Source of the DNA: Desulfovibrio sp.
GTDB taxonomy: Bacteria; Desulfobacterota; Desulfovibrionia; Desulfovibrionales; Desulfovibrionaceae
NCBI GenBank assembly: GCA_017528345.1
Contig: JAFXOX010000065.1
Location: 1-64,000 of the forward strand
Direction: 5' to 3'
Length of the DNA: 64,000 bases
Shown: piece after piece, positions 53,932-62,885 of the stretch
Position numbering within the stretch: position 1 is the stretch's first letter
Layout: each line of letters starts with the position of its first letter
Program-made: the position numbers and the translations under genes
The notes under the pieces: generated by a model
What the model was told of the DNA's origin: nothing
The model's input: the letters and a program-made list of their open reading frames with translations, nothing else
The model's database searches: none

Positions 53932-55356
53932 ATGCTCACACAGCCCCATGTCACACCTGTCATCCTCTGTGGGGGGAGCGGAACCAGACTCTGGCCGCTC
54001 TCACGCGTGCACGCACCCAAACAATTTGTGGATCTTGGCGGGGGACGCACGCTTTTTGGTGATACGCTCCAAAGAGTCTCCCCTATTTCCCAGGCAAAGC
54101 CTCCCATCATCGTGACCAGTGAGTCCCAGCGTTTTTCCGTCCTCAACCACCTCTCCCTTGTCAAGCAGGAAGCCCAGATCCTTCTTGAGCCCTGCCCACG
54201 CGATACCGCGGCAGCCATAGCCTTAGCGGCCCTGGCCATGGGCAAGCAGGAAGACGATCTTCTGCTTGTGCTGCCGTCAGACCATGTCATCAAAGAACCA
54301 GAGGCCTTCTGCAGCACAGTTTTGCAGGGCTTGAAGTGTGCCTCCGATGGCTATCTTGTGACCTTTGGTATTGTGCCCACGCGTCCTGAGACAGGCTATG
54401 GCTATATTGAAGGGGGCGAGCTTCTTGAAGGGCCAGCCCGCCGTGTGGAACGCTTTCTGGAAAAACCGGATCTTGCCACGGCCAAGGTGTTCGCACAAAG
54501 CAGCGCATACTTCTGGAACAGCGGCATTTTTCTCTTCAAAGCCAAGGTATTTCTTGAGGAACTTGCCCACTTTGCCGCCGATATTCTCCAGGCAGTTGCC
54601 AGATCCTGGGAGATGCGCAATAAAGACGGCGTCTTCATCCGTCCCGAGGCTTCTGCCTTTACGGCAGCGCAAAGTCTCTCCATTGACTACGCAGTCATGG
54701 AAAAAACGGAAAAAGCCTGTGTCCTGCCCCTTGCCGCAGGCTGGAGCGATCTTGGCAGCTGGGAGGCTTTTTACGAAAATGCCACCCCTGACGCCCAGGG
54801 CAATGTCTGTGCAGGCGATGTCCTCATAGAACAGTCGAGGAACAATTACCTCAAATCCTGCCACAGGCTTCTTGCTGTGGTCGGTGTGGACAATGTCGCC
54901 GTGGTGGAAACGGCTGATGCGGTGCTTGTGGCCTCCAGAGATCATGTGCAGTCGGTGAAAGCCATTGTTGACCGTCTAAAAAAAGACAAGCGCAGGGAAT
55001 GTATTGAGCACAGACTAGTACAGAGGCCCTGGGGAAGCTATGAAATTCTGGCTCTGGATGCGCGTTTTCAAGTGAAACGCATTGTTGTGCATCCCAAGGC
55101 TGAGCTTTCCCTGCAAATGCACCATCATCGCGCCGAGCACTGGGTGGTGGTCAGCGGCACAGCGGAAGTGACCAAGGGAGAAGAGGTTTTTCTCCTCACA
55201 GAAAATGAATCCACCTTTATTCCTCTTGGACAGAAGCACCGTCTGCGCAATCCCGGCATCATCCCCCTGGAAATCATTGAAATTCAGTCGGGTTCCTATC
55301 TTGGCGAAGATGATATTGTACGATATGAAGACCGCTACAAACGCATCCACGCCTAA
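53932..55356 (+). CDS. manC: Mannose-1-P guanylyltransferase / mannose-6-P isomerase
   Basis: Bifunctional type II PMI-GMP enzyme making GDP-mannose for surface polysaccharide. From ATG 53932 (AAGGAG upstream) the 474-residue protein has CGGSGTRLWPLSRVHAPKQF, VLPSDHVIKEPEAF, GYGYIEGGELLE and the C-terminal cupin isomerase part with LSLQMHHHRAEHWVVVSGTA. It follows manB by 25 bases. With manB broken, mannose-1-P supply would need another mutase. Confidence 0.95.
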   Translation: MLTQPHVTPVILCGGSGTRLWPLSRVHAPKQFVDLGGGRTLFGDTLQRVSPISQAKPPIIVTSESQRFSVLNHLSLVKQEAQILLEPCPRDTAAAIALAALAMGKQEDDLLLVLPSDHVIKEPEAFCSTVLQGLKCASDGYLVTFGIVPTRPETGYGYIEGGELLEGPARRVERFLEKPDLATAKVFAQSSAYFWNSGIFLFKAKVFLEELAHFAADILQAVARSWEMRNKDGVFIRPEASAFTAAQSLSIDYAVMEKTEKACVLPLAAGWSDLGSWEAFYENATPDAQGNVCAGDVLIEQSRNNYLKSCHRLLAVVGVDNVAVVETADAVLVASRDHVQSVKAIVDRLKKDKRRECIEHRLVQRPWGSYEILALDARFQVKRIVVHPKAELSLQMHHHRAEHWVVVSGTAEVTKGEEVFLLTENESTFIPLGQKHRLRNPGIIPLEIIEIQSGSYLGEDDIVRYEDRYKRIHA

Positions 55357-55377
55357 CCTTAACCCTGTGAGCCACTC

Positions 55378-56001
55378 ATGCCCTTAGCCGATTTTCCCCT
55401 TGGCCCGCTTCAGACCAATAGCTACGTGCTCCATCAGAACAAGAAGGCCTGTGTCATTGATGTGGGGGGAGACCCCACCCCCATTCTTGAATACCTGAGC
55501 ACCCATGAGCTGGAACTTGCCGCCATCTGTCTCACGCATCTCCACTTTGACCACCTCTATGGGGTGGCAGGTCTGCATCATGCCACAAAGGCCAAAGTCT
55601 ACGCGCCCAAGGGAGACGCCCCTATTGCCCAGACAGAAGCCAGTCAGGGCGGCATCTGGGGTTTTCCCCTGGTGGAACCCTTTGAAAGCGTGGATGTGCC
55701 CATGGGTGACACGCAATTTGCCGATCTTCCCTGTAGGGTTCTCTTAACTCCCGGGCACACGCCTGGCAGTGTCTCCTACTATTTCCCCAGTGAAGGTCTG
55801 CTTTTTTCAGGGGATGCCCTCTTCTACCGCTCAGTGGGCCGGACGGATTTTCCCATGGGCAATACCGAGCAGCTTTTGACAGCTATCAAAACGCAGCTTT
55901 TTACACTGCCGGCTGCGACCCGGGTGCTTCCAGGCCACGGACCTGAAACAACCATTGGCGATGAAAAAGCCAATAATCCCATCTGTGGGGACTTTTCCTA
56001 A
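55378..56001 (+). CDS. MBL-fold metallo-hydrolase (glyoxalase II-like)
   Basis: A 207-residue metallo-beta-lactamase-fold hydrolase with the metal motif THLHFDHLYG, the His in LTPGHTPGSVSYYF, the bridging Asp in LFSGDALFYRSVGRTDF and the final His in LPGHGPETTIG. It has the compact form of GloB-like hydrolases found in anaerobes, without the C-terminal substrate domain of classic GloB. Substrate is not known. It starts 21 bases after manC. Confidence 0.88.
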   Translation: MPLADFPLGPLQTNSYVLHQNKKACVIDVGGDPTPILEYLSTHELELAAICLTHLHFDHLYGVAGLHHATKAKVYAPKGDAPIAQTEASQGGIWGFPLVEPFESVDVPMGDTQFADLPCRVLLTPGHTPGSVSYYFPSEGLLFSGDALFYRSVGRTDFPMGNTEQLLTAIKTQLFTLPAATRVLPGHGPETTIGDEKANNPICGDFS

Positions 56002-56595
56002 GTGCCGGAAATTGTCCTTTGCAATGCAAGCCCCCATGTCCATGGCGTCTGCGATGCCATTATGGACTGTCTTGTGCAGATTGATAGCCAGGTGCAGCCT
56101 CTTGTTCTGCGCAGGGAAACCATTGCGCCCTGCCAGGGCTGCCGCAGCTGCAGCACAGAGCCTTTTGCCTGTCCACTCGATACGGCAGGGGATACGGCAA
56201 AAGACTGTCTGCTCAGACTTGCCAAAGCCAAACTGCTCCTGTTCTGTGCCCCTATCTATTTTTATGCGCTACCAGCCATGGCCAAGGCTCTCATTGACCG
56301 CAGTCAACGTTTCTATACCAATCCTCTGCCTGCGCAAAACAGCACAACCCTTGTCCTGCTCACAGCGGCCCGCAACAGAGGGGAGCAGCTTTTCACAGGC
56401 AGCCTCCTCACGCTGCGCTATTTCTTTTCCCAGCTTGGCCGCACCATCACCCAGGCCAAAACCGTCCGTGGACTCGACCTGCGCGAGGATTTTCTGCACA
56501 ATGGATCTCTGCAAAAGGAGCTGACAGACTGGTTTGGGCAGTGGCTCAGAAAAGACCGTGGTGAACACATATGGCCAAAGCAGGAGCTTGGGTAA
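56002..56595 (+). CDS. Flavodoxin-fold NAD(P)H-dependent oxidoreductase
   Basis: The 197-residue protein begins with an FMN phosphate loop variant (CNASPHVHGVCDAI), then a cysteine cluster APCQGCRSCSTEPFACP and the flavin segment LFCAPIYFYALPAMAKALID. These are typical of NADPH-dependent FMN reductase and iron-sulfur flavoprotein relatives. GTG 56002 directly follows the TAA of the upstream gene. It probably reduces small quinones or disulfides in the cytoplasm; the substrate is unknown. The 290 bases after it (56596-56885) hold no gene I can support. Confidence 0.82.
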   Translation: MPEIVLCNASPHVHGVCDAIMDCLVQIDSQVQPLVLRRETIAPCQGCRSCSTEPFACPLDTAGDTAKDCLLRLAKAKLLLFCAPIYFYALPAMAKALIDRSQRFYTNPLPAQNSTTLVLLTAARNRGEQLFTGSLLTLRYFFSQLGRTITQAKTVRGLDLREDFLHNGSLQKELTDWFGQWLRKDRGEHIWPKQELG

Positions 56596-56885
56596 GACGG
56601 AGCTCCTTGTGTGGCCCACAAAAAGCGACAAAATTGCCTTTGTCACGCAGAACAGGTAAACTGGTTTTGCGCCATTGCCATTGCACAGGATACCATTATC
56701 TTTACTGACAAAAGGCTTTGCCTGGGAACATACAATTGCTCAAGAATCGTCCTGCAGCGATGGAAGTCCGATATGGGGGAGACTGCAACAATCTCCCAAG
56801 TTCGCAAACACAGATACGCATCGTGTTCGCCATGTTTTTCACTTTTTTCCTTCTCCCGGCCTTTCGCATTGGGGAGGCTTAGGCT

Positions 56886-57842
56886 ATGGCAAAAGTCCGC
56901 ACATGTTTTCTGGGACTCCTCTGGGCTGTGCTCAGTGTCTTCTGTGCCCACACCCTCATTCACGCTCAGGTCACCCTGCTCATTCCCGCCAAACCCGATA
57001 TCAGCGTCCCCAAACAAGCCCAGGACAAAAAAGAGGCCAAAGGCAGTCCCAAGGACGCACAGAAAGAGCCGGCCGCAAAACCTGCCCAGACCAACAGCAC
57101 AGAACCTGCCAGTCAGGATCTTGAAATGCGTCTTCCAAGCATCGATGAGGAAAACGACCTGCTCATCACCCTGATGGATCCCTTTGCCAATCAGGGTTTT
57201 GCCATGGATCCCCCCCAGTCCTTCACTGTTCTCCGCTATAATCGCGAGGGACAAAGCAAGGATGGCCATCTTCTGCCCGTGCGCCGAGATCTTCTGGGGG
57301 ATGTGGAAGAAATCCTCTATAAGGGACAAAAAGCCTGGGGCGCCAATGTTGGCCTTGTGCATCCGGGTCTTTTTCAGTTTGTGCTGGAAACCAAACCGTG
57401 GTGGGATGAAAAGCAGAAGACGTTTCTGCAGCAGTCCGTCAAGGTGATGGTGCCCGTCTACGGAGAAGACGCAGGCTGGCATGAGAGCACAGGCCAGCGT
57501 TTTGAAATTGTGCCGCTGACACGGCCTTTCGGGCTGACGGCCCCGCAGACCTTCACGGGCCGGGTGCTTCTGGAAAACCGGCCTCTGCCGGGAGCTCAGG
57601 TGACACTCTACAGAATCAATACCGACGGGCAAAAAGTTCCCACACACTGGCATCAATCCCTGAGTTTGCGCAGCAATGCCAACGGGGAATTCAGTTTTAC
57701 CGCCAACAGGGCTGGCTGGTGGTGTGCCATGGCCCATCTTGAGGGTGCCCCCCTCAAAGGTGCGGACGGACAGCCCAAAACCCTGCAACTGGGTACGCTT
57801 TTCTGGTTCTTTGTGGATTCAGAAAGTGCCAATGCCCGTTGA
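56886..57842 (+). CDS. DUF4198-type exported protein
   Basis: The 318-residue protein has a signal peptide (about 1-28, ending HTLIHAQ), a Lys/Ala/Pro-rich linker (about 40-75), and a beta-rich domain resembling DUF4198, with GRVLLENRPLPGAQVTLYRI and NANGEFSFTANRAGWWCAMA. DUF4198 proteins are periplasmic and often linked to nickel or cobalt uptake; no transporter lies next to it here, so that role is not supported by context. GGGGAGG precedes ATG 56886 at eight bases. Confidence 0.75.
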   Translation: MAKVRTCFLGLLWAVLSVFCAHTLIHAQVTLLIPAKPDISVPKQAQDKKEAKGSPKDAQKEPAAKPAQTNSTEPASQDLEMRLPSIDEENDLLITLMDPFANQGFAMDPPQSFTVLRYNREGQSKDGHLLPVRRDLLGDVEEILYKGQKAWGANVGLVHPGLFQFVLETKPWWDEKQKTFLQQSVKVMVPVYGEDAGWHESTGQRFEIVPLTRPFGLTAPQTFTGRVLLENRPLPGAQVTLYRINTDGQKVPTHWHQSLSLRSNANGEFSFTANRAGWWCAMAHLEGAPLKGADGQPKTLQLGTLFWFFVDSESANAR

Positions 57843-57948
57843 CGTTTGGAATCAGGCCCACAGCCTTTACGGCTGGCAAACAGACAAGGAAAATCTGGAG
57901 GCAGCGAATCCGCCCTGAACATACAGGGTATCTACGCTGAAGACTCTT

Positions 57949-58875
57949 ATGAAACATTGCCTAGCCTTTTGCATTGTGTTCCTCGCCCTTTCGACCTTGG
58001 GGCTGACCTGCATCGATGACAGCTGGGCCGCCCGTATGGGTGGCGGACGCTCCTTCGGCAGTCAGCCGACCATGCGCACTCCAACTGTAGCTCCGCGCCC
58101 CATGCAATCCCCAAGGCAGCAGCCCTACACCAATCCCTCAGCGGCAGCTCCTGCCCGCACTGGCGGCATGGGTGCCATGGGCGGACTTTTTGGCGGTCTT
58201 CTGGCCGGTACGGTGTTAGGCTCACTGCTTGGCGGCGGTTCTGCTGCCGGAGCTGCCGGTGGTGGCATTGGTTTTATCGATGTCATCCTTTTTGGTCTGC
58301 TCATCTGGTTCGGTCTGAAATTCTTCAGACGCATGCGCGGCGCTCAACAGGAGCCATCACCCCAGCCGGGCTATCAGCAGGGCTATCAGCGGGACTATTC
58401 CATGCGGCAGGATAACGGCTATCAGCAGGGTTCCAACGCCTGGGATCGTCTGCGCGATTCCGTCAATCCCGGGCAGGGTGTCAGTGGCTTTGGCGCCCCC
58501 TCTGTGCCTGCCGATTTCGATGTGGAAGAATTTCTGCAGGGGGCTAAATCCGCCTATGTGCGCATGCAGTCCTCGTGGGATCAGCGCGATCTGGAAGATA
58601 TCGCCCAGTTTGCCACCCCTGCCGTCATGGAGGTTTTGCGTGAGCAGATGGCTGAAGATCCCAATCCTTCCCACACAGAGCTGATCAATATTTCCGTGCA
58701 GCTGATGGGCGTACACACTGAAGGCAGGACCCAGAGAGCGCAGGTCTATTTTGACGTTCTGCTGCGCGAGGATCCCAGTCAGCAACGTCCGGAGCCTGCC
58801 CGTGAGGTCTGGCATTTCCTCAGAACGCTGCCCGACGGCACCTGGAAGCTTGATGGCATTCAACAGGCCAACTAG
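57949..58875 (+). CDS. Tim44-like domain membrane protein
   Basis: The 308-residue protein has a signal peptide or first helix (about 1-27), an Arg/Gly/Pro-rich stretch (MGGGRSFGSQPTMR), a Gly/Ala-rich region and transmembrane segment (about 70-122), and a C-terminal Tim44-like domain (about 180-305, VEEFLQGAKSAYVRMQSSWD, HFLRTLPDGTWKLDGIQ). Bacterial Tim44-like proteins are membrane-associated, with unclear function. The ribosome site (GAAGA) is weak. It precedes tpx by 11 bases. Confidence 0.8.
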   Translation: MKHCLAFCIVFLALSTLGLTCIDDSWAARMGGGRSFGSQPTMRTPTVAPRPMQSPRQQPYTNPSAAAPARTGGMGAMGGLFGGLLAGTVLGSLLGGGSAAGAAGGGIGFIDVILFGLLIWFGLKFFRRMRGAQQEPSPQPGYQQGYQRDYSMRQDNGYQQGSNAWDRLRDSVNPGQGVSGFGAPSVPADFDVEEFLQGAKSAYVRMQSSWDQRDLEDIAQFATPAVMEVLREQMAEDPNPSHTELINISVQLMGVHTEGRTQRAQVYFDVLLREDPSQQRPEPAREVWHFLRTLPDGTWKLDGIQQAN

Positions 58876-58886
58876 GAGGGAGTCTC

Positions 58887-59390
58887 ATGAGTACTGTGAC
58901 CTTTGCCGGCAATACCATGCACCTTGCAGGCAATCTTCCCGAAGTCAATGGGAAAGCGCCTGACTTTTCCCTGACCGACAAGGACCTTGCCCTGCGTAAG
59001 CTCAGTGACTATGCGGGAAAGATCCTGGTTCTCGTCTGCGTGCCCTCCTTGGACACGCCTGTCTGCGATATGGAAGTCAGACGCTTCAATACGGAAGCGC
59101 AGGCTCTTTCCAAGGACGTTGCCATTGTCTGCGCAAGCCGTGACCTGCCCTTTGCCCAGGCGCGCTGGTGCGGGGCAGCCGGTATCTCAGCCGTTGAGGC
59201 TCTGTCCGACTACCGCAGCGGCGCTTTTGGGAAAGCCTATGGCATTTACGTGCAAGAGTTAGATCTCCTGGCCAGGGCCGTCTTTGTCATTGACCGGGAA
59301 GGGATTCTGCGCTACCGGCAGCTTGTGCCTGAGGTGGCCAATGAACCTGACTATGCAGAAGTTCTCAGCTGCGTCAAACAGCTTGTCTAA
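58887..59390 (+). CDS. tpx: Thiol peroxidase (2-Cys peroxiredoxin)
   Basis: Cytoplasmic peroxidase that removes peroxides using thioredoxin. The 167-residue protein has the peroxidatic Cys in PSLDTPVCDMEVRRF and the resolving Cys in DLPFAQARWCGAAGI, both diagnostic of Tpx. The start is preceded by AGGAGGGAG. It probably shares a transcript with the Tim44-like gene and complements rubrerythrin. Confidence 0.96.
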   Translation: MSTVTFAGNTMHLAGNLPEVNGKAPDFSLTDKDLALRKLSDYAGKILVLVCVPSLDTPVCDMEVRRFNTEAQALSKDVAIVCASRDLPFAQARWCGAAGISAVEALSDYRSGAFGKAYGIYVQELDLLARAVFVIDREGILRYRQLVPEVANEPDYAEVLSCVKQLV

Positions 59391-59399
59391 TATCTATCA

Positions 59400-59421
59400 G
59401 CCAGGGCCCGAGGGCCCTGGC
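59400..59421 (+). terminator. GC-rich hairpin after tpx
   Basis: GCCAGGGCCC and GGGCCCTGGC form a perfect ten-base inverted repeat with a two-base centre, nine bases past the tpx stop. Only TTGCT follows, so it may be a weak terminator or an RNA-stabilising element. Confidence 0.6.
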
Positions 59422-59449
59422 TTGCTAAACAGAGGTGGGCAAACGCACC

Positions 59450-59866
59450 ATGTCCAATCCAGTTGTTGAAAGGGATCAGATCTTACGGCTCATGGATATG
59501 CAGGTCCTTGAGCTCAGACCCGGCTATGCGAAAATCTCCATGCCTTTGAGCGACAAGGTGAAAAACGGCATGGGCTTTGCCCACGGCGGGACCATTTTTT
59601 CCTTGGCTGATATTGCCTTTGGCGCTGCGGCCAACGAGGGATGCGAGCAGTTTGTGGTAACCTTGAGCACGTCCATAGAATACTTACGACCCGGCTCCCA
59701 GGGGCCTCTCGTTGCCGAAGCCAAAGTCATACGCGGTGGCAAGCGCATTCAAAACTATGAAGTTGATGTCTTTGACGGAACAGGAGCGCTCATTGCGAGA
59801 ACCATGACCAGTGGCTATACCACGACCTCACAGCTCTATCCCAATGGGCACGGAAACAACGCGTAA
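59450..59866 (+). CDS. Hotdog-fold thioesterase (PaaI family)
   Basis: A 138-residue hotdog thioesterase that hydrolyses acyl-CoA. The family core MGFAHGGTIFSLADIAFGAA carries the HGG turn and the acidic catalytic residue, and VTLSTSIEYLRPG follows. I chose ATG 59450; GTG 59435 is possible but has no ribosome site. The acyl group is unknown. It is convergent with mgtE. Confidence 0.88.
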   Translation: MSNPVVERDQILRLMDMQVLELRPGYAKISMPLSDKVKNGMGFAHGGTIFSLADIAFGAAANEGCEQFVVTLSTSIEYLRPGSQGPLVAEAKVIRGGKRIQNYEVDVFDGTGALIARTMTSGYTTTSQLYPNGHGNNA

Positions 59867-59879
59867 AAAGAACGGATCG

Positions 59880-61277
59880 TCAGAAGAGCACCACAGTGGC
59901 AAGCCCCAAGAAAATAAAAAAGCCGGCACTGTCGGTGATGGTGGTGAGAAAGATACTTGAGGCCTGAGCCGGATCACGGCCCAGGGCACGGAAGATAAGG
60001 GGTATGGAGCCCCCTGCCACAGCCCCCAGAAGCATGTCACAGAGTAACGAGCCACCCATGACACAGCCGACAAGGAAATTCTGGGTAAAGCCCCAGGCGC
60101 CGGCAAAAGCCAGGATCGCCATGCACACGCCTGTGACAAGACCGATTTTGCCCTCTCTGAGAACGGCCATCCAGGCTTTTTTCTGATCAAAGCGATCTGT
60201 GGCAAGCTGTCTGATCATCACAGCGAGGGCCTGCTGGCCGGTATTGCCGGCCTGATTGGCAATCATGGGCATGAGCACGGCCAAAACAGCCATCTGGGCT
60301 ATGGATCCTTCAAACATATAGACAACCCAGGCCGAAAGAGCTGAGTTGACCATATTGATCACAAGCCAGGGCAGGCGCTTGCGCACACTTTCAAGCCAGG
60401 GGGTGTCCACACTTTCTTCGGGGTCCGCACCCACCATGCCCAGCATATCCGCACTGGCCTCTTCGTGCATGATATCCATGATATCGTCGTAGGTCACAAG
60501 GCCCATGATATGTCCCTCGTAGTCCACGACAGGAATGGCCAGGTAATTGTAATGGGAAAGCAGAGAGGCGACTTCTCCCTTGTCCATATCGTAGGGGACA
60601 CTTACCACGCTCTGACCGGCCACGGCATCGGCTAAAATGGTTCCCGGCCTTGAGAGCATGAGATTGCGCAGGGAAAGCACGCCCACAAGGATATCCTTGT
60701 CATCGACCACATAGGCATAATAGGGGTTTTCCTTTTCCTCCATTTCACTGCGAATGCGTGCAATGGCCCCGTCCACGGTCAGCGTCTGCTCAACTAAAAT
60801 CAACTCGGTATTCATCACGCCGGCGGCCGAATCAGGATCAAAATTCAGCAGATTGCGCAGCTCTTCGGAATCTTCCTTGCCAAGATGTCCCAAGAGCACA
60901 TCTCTGTGATCCTCGTCCAGTTCATCGAGAACGTCAGCAGCATCATCGGGGTCCATTTCCGCAATAATCTGCGCTGCGGTATCCGCATCCAGATTTTCCA
61001 GAACATCGACGGCGACGTTTTCTTCAAGTTCGGCCAGCGCTTCTGCGGCATCTTCCTTGGGCATATGCCGAAGCGCACAGACCTGCTTTTCAAGGCTCAG
61101 ATTTTCGAGATGATCGGCGAGATCGGCGGGATGAACAAAGGACGCTTCCTCACTGGCCTCACGGCAGGCCTCCGGGATACTGATGCCGTGCTGATCTTCT
61201 TTGGCGGAAGCCGTGCTGCTTGCCTCTGACACAGGCTCGGGCAGGGAGTTCTGCTTCTCAGGTGTTGGCGTATCCAT
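59880..61277 (-). CDS. mgtE: Magnesium transporter MgtE
   Basis: Mg2+ channel of the inner membrane. The 465-residue protein has the acidic MgtE N domain with repeated ALAELEENVAVDVLENLDAD and MDPDDAADVLDELDEDH segments (about 50-160), two CBS domains (about 165-290), and five C-terminal helices with MPMIANQAGNTGQQALAVM and the metal-site Asp in FLTTITDSAGFFIFLG. I chose ATG 61277 behind a GGGGGG run; ATG 61283 is close. No magnesium riboswitch is visible upstream. Confidence 0.95.
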   Translation of the reverse strand: MDTPTPEKQNSLPEPVSEASSTASAKEDQHGISIPEACREASEEASFVHPADLADHLENLSLEKQVCALRHMPKEDAAEALAELEENVAVDVLENLDADTAAQIIAEMDPDDAADVLDELDEDHRDVLLGHLGKEDSEELRNLLNFDPDSAAGVMNTELILVEQTLTVDGAIARIRSEMEEKENPYYAYVVDDKDILVGVLSLRNLMLSRPGTILADAVAGQSVVSVPYDMDKGEVASLLSHYNYLAIPVVDYEGHIMGLVTYDDIMDIMHEEASADMLGMVGADPEESVDTPWLESVRKRLPWLVINMVNSALSAWVVYMFEGSIAQMAVLAVLMPMIANQAGNTGQQALAVMIRQLATDRFDQKKAWMAVLREGKIGLVTGVCMAILAFAGAWGFTQNFLVGCVMGGSLLCDMLLGAVAGGSIPLIFRALGRDPAQASSIFLTTITDSAGFFIFLGLATVVLF

Positions 61278-61424
61278 AGTCATCCCCCCCTGTATGCGTT
61301 TGCCTGTCAACGTGACGAACGGTTTTTTATGTTAGCAGTATCGAGAGCAAGCCACAAGTCAAACGCAAACACACAACATTTTTCCAGCCAGCGAAGCTGG
61401 CCCAAGGAGGCGGCAAGCGTTTTG

Positions 61425-61443
61425 GTCACAGCATTGCTGTGAC
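61425..61443. promoter_or_regulatory. Palindrome upstream of nadC
   Basis: GTCACAGCATTGCTGTGAC is a perfect 8-base inverted repeat with a 3-base centre ending 18 bases before the nadC start, in the mgtE-nadC divergent gap. A second repeat, CCAGC/GCTGG, lies at 61384-61400. The position would let a bound protein block translation initiation or transcription of nadC. Confidence 0.45.
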
Positions 61444-61461
61444 AGAAGCTTCCGAAAACCA

Positions 61462-62349
61462 ATGCAAAATTGGGTGACGTTTTTTGCCGGAAAAGGCCAG
61501 ACATTTCTTGATCAGAACATTGCCCTCGCCCTGGCTGAGGACGATCGGGAACTCACGGCAGAAGGTCTTTTTGCACCAGATGAGCGCATGCAGGCTCAGA
61601 TCAGAGCCAAGGAAACAACACCTGTCGTTGGGCTACCCCTCATCGGTCTTGTGCTCAGCAAACTGACCAAGGACTTTCGCTGGCAAAGTACTGTGCGCGA
61701 AGGCCAATGGGTTTTGGACAGGACAAACGTAGCCCGTATTTCTGCGCCAGCTGTGGCACTGCTCAAAGCCGAACGCGTCATCTTAAACTATATCTGCCAC
61801 CTCTCGGGCATTGCCAAACTCACGGCGTGCTACGTCGGAGAACTTGCCGGCACAGGCGTTCGCCTTCTTGATACGCGCAAAACCAGTCCAGGCCTGCGCT
61901 GGCTTGAAAAATACGCCGTACAGATGGGCGGTGGCTGCAATCACCGCATGGATCTCGCCCAGATGCTCATGCTCAAGGACAATCACATCGACGCGGCAGG
62001 ATCCATCACCCGCGCTCTCGCCCGCTTACGCGCTGTCTATCATCCCTGTCCTCCCATTGAAGTAGAGTGTCGCAATATCGACCATGTCCGGGAGGCTGTG
62101 GCGGGAAAAGCCGATCGGATTATGCTCGACAATATGTCCAAAGATCAGCTGGCCCAAGCCTTAGCGTTGATTCCCAAAGAGCAAGAAGCTGAAATCAGCG
62201 GCGGTGTCACTCTGAAAAATCTCCGTGAGCTTGCCGAAATCGGTCCACGCCACGCGGATTTCATCTCTGTGGGCAGGCTGACCCACTCAGCTCGGGCCTC
62301 GGATTTTAGTATGACATTGACAAATCAGCAGTCTGAATCCGTGAAGTAA
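61462..62349 (+). CDS. nadC: Nicotinate-nucleotide pyrophosphorylase (carboxylating)
   Basis: Converts quinolinate and PRPP to nicotinate mononucleotide in NAD synthesis. The 295-residue protein shows NYICHLSGIAKLT, LLDTRKTSPGLRWLEKYAV, GGGCNHRMDLAQMLMLKDNH and the Gly-rich AEISGGVTLKNLREL, all hallmarks of NadC. The ribosome site is poor. nadA begins 1.2 kb downstream on the same strand, with a decayed insert between. Confidence 0.96.
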   Translation: MQNWVTFFAGKGQTFLDQNIALALAEDDRELTAEGLFAPDERMQAQIRAKETTPVVGLPLIGLVLSKLTKDFRWQSTVREGQWVLDRTNVARISAPAVALLKAERVILNYICHLSGIAKLTACYVGELAGTGVRLLDTRKTSPGLRWLEKYAVQMGGGCNHRMDLAQMLMLKDNHIDAAGSITRALARLRAVYHPCPPIEVECRNIDHVREAVAGKADRIMLDNMSKDQLAQALALIPKEQEAEISGGVTLKNLRELAEIGPRHADFISVGRLTHSARASDFSMTLTNQQSESVK

Positions 62350-62690
62350 TGTTTTGGCAAAGGAAGGCACAAAGACGTAGGGATACAGGTGCGTGAAAAT
62401 CTTGCACGTACTCGACCAGAGTCTACGCCACGACGTCTGCTCTCGGCGACATGGTATCGGGTTATGGCATCATTGCTTTTGCTTTTTCCGAAAAGTCGTA
62501 CCCCTCTGTGTGCAAAAAAAGGGAGAGGATCTCTCTTCAAGCAAGAACATATGGTTTCCATCCTCAACCGCTTGGCTGCCCTCTGTAACCACCTGACAAA
62601 CGGCCTTTCTGCTGAGAGCGACACCTCCAAGAAACAATTTCTATACGCATTCTCCAGAGACAAGCTTTTGACCATCAAGGTACTCGATGC
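62350..62690 (+). other. Decayed region after nadC (no intact gene)
   Basis: No complete gene is supported. A short frame from GTG 62393 reads KILHVLDQSL before losing sense; this matches the first residues of GT4-type glycosyltransferases, but only ten residues agree, so it may be chance. Codon use is mixed and stops are frequent in all frames beyond about 62450. Confidence 0.4.
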
Positions 62691-62885
62691 GTGAAACGAT
62701 AGATTATTCTCCGAAAACTCCAGGCAGCAGGATTTCCCTTTAACGGAAGGAGCAAAGCACACAAAAGTTGTTAACGCACATGGTATGAGAGTTTCAACTC
62801 TTCCTCGCCATAATGAAGTGCGTGAAAAACGGCCCAAAAGATAGAAGAGCAAACCGGAGTGAAGCTGTTTGAGGAATTTTCATGA
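62691..62885 (+). pseudogene. hicA: Broken HicA toxin gene
   Basis: Three pieces of a HicA-type mRNA interferase can be read across frames. From 62703, IILRKLQAAGFPFNGRSKAH resembles the start through the region of the catalytic His. From about 62764, VVNAHGMRVSTLPRHNEV resembles the RVTVPRH strand. From 62838, KIEEQTGVKLFEEFS resembles the C-terminal 'IxKQTGI...EEF' helix. An early TAG (62700-62702) and at least two frame changes break it. Its stop TGA (62883-62885) overlaps the hicB start as ATGA, the spacing of intact hicAB operons. The toxin is almost surely inactive. Confidence 0.75.

Noticed and set aside
56596..56885. Possible metal or cobalamin riboswitch before the DUF4198 gene
   Set aside because: No B12-box or other conserved element is visible; the region is simply non-coding.
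56643..57788. 381-codon open frame opposite the DUF4198 gene
   Set aside because: The opposite strand has a signal peptide, ribosome site and domain; this frame has none.
62393..62596. Glycosyltransferase gene after nadC
   Set aside because: Only the first ten residues fit a family; the rest is unlike any protein I recognise, so I did not call a gene.
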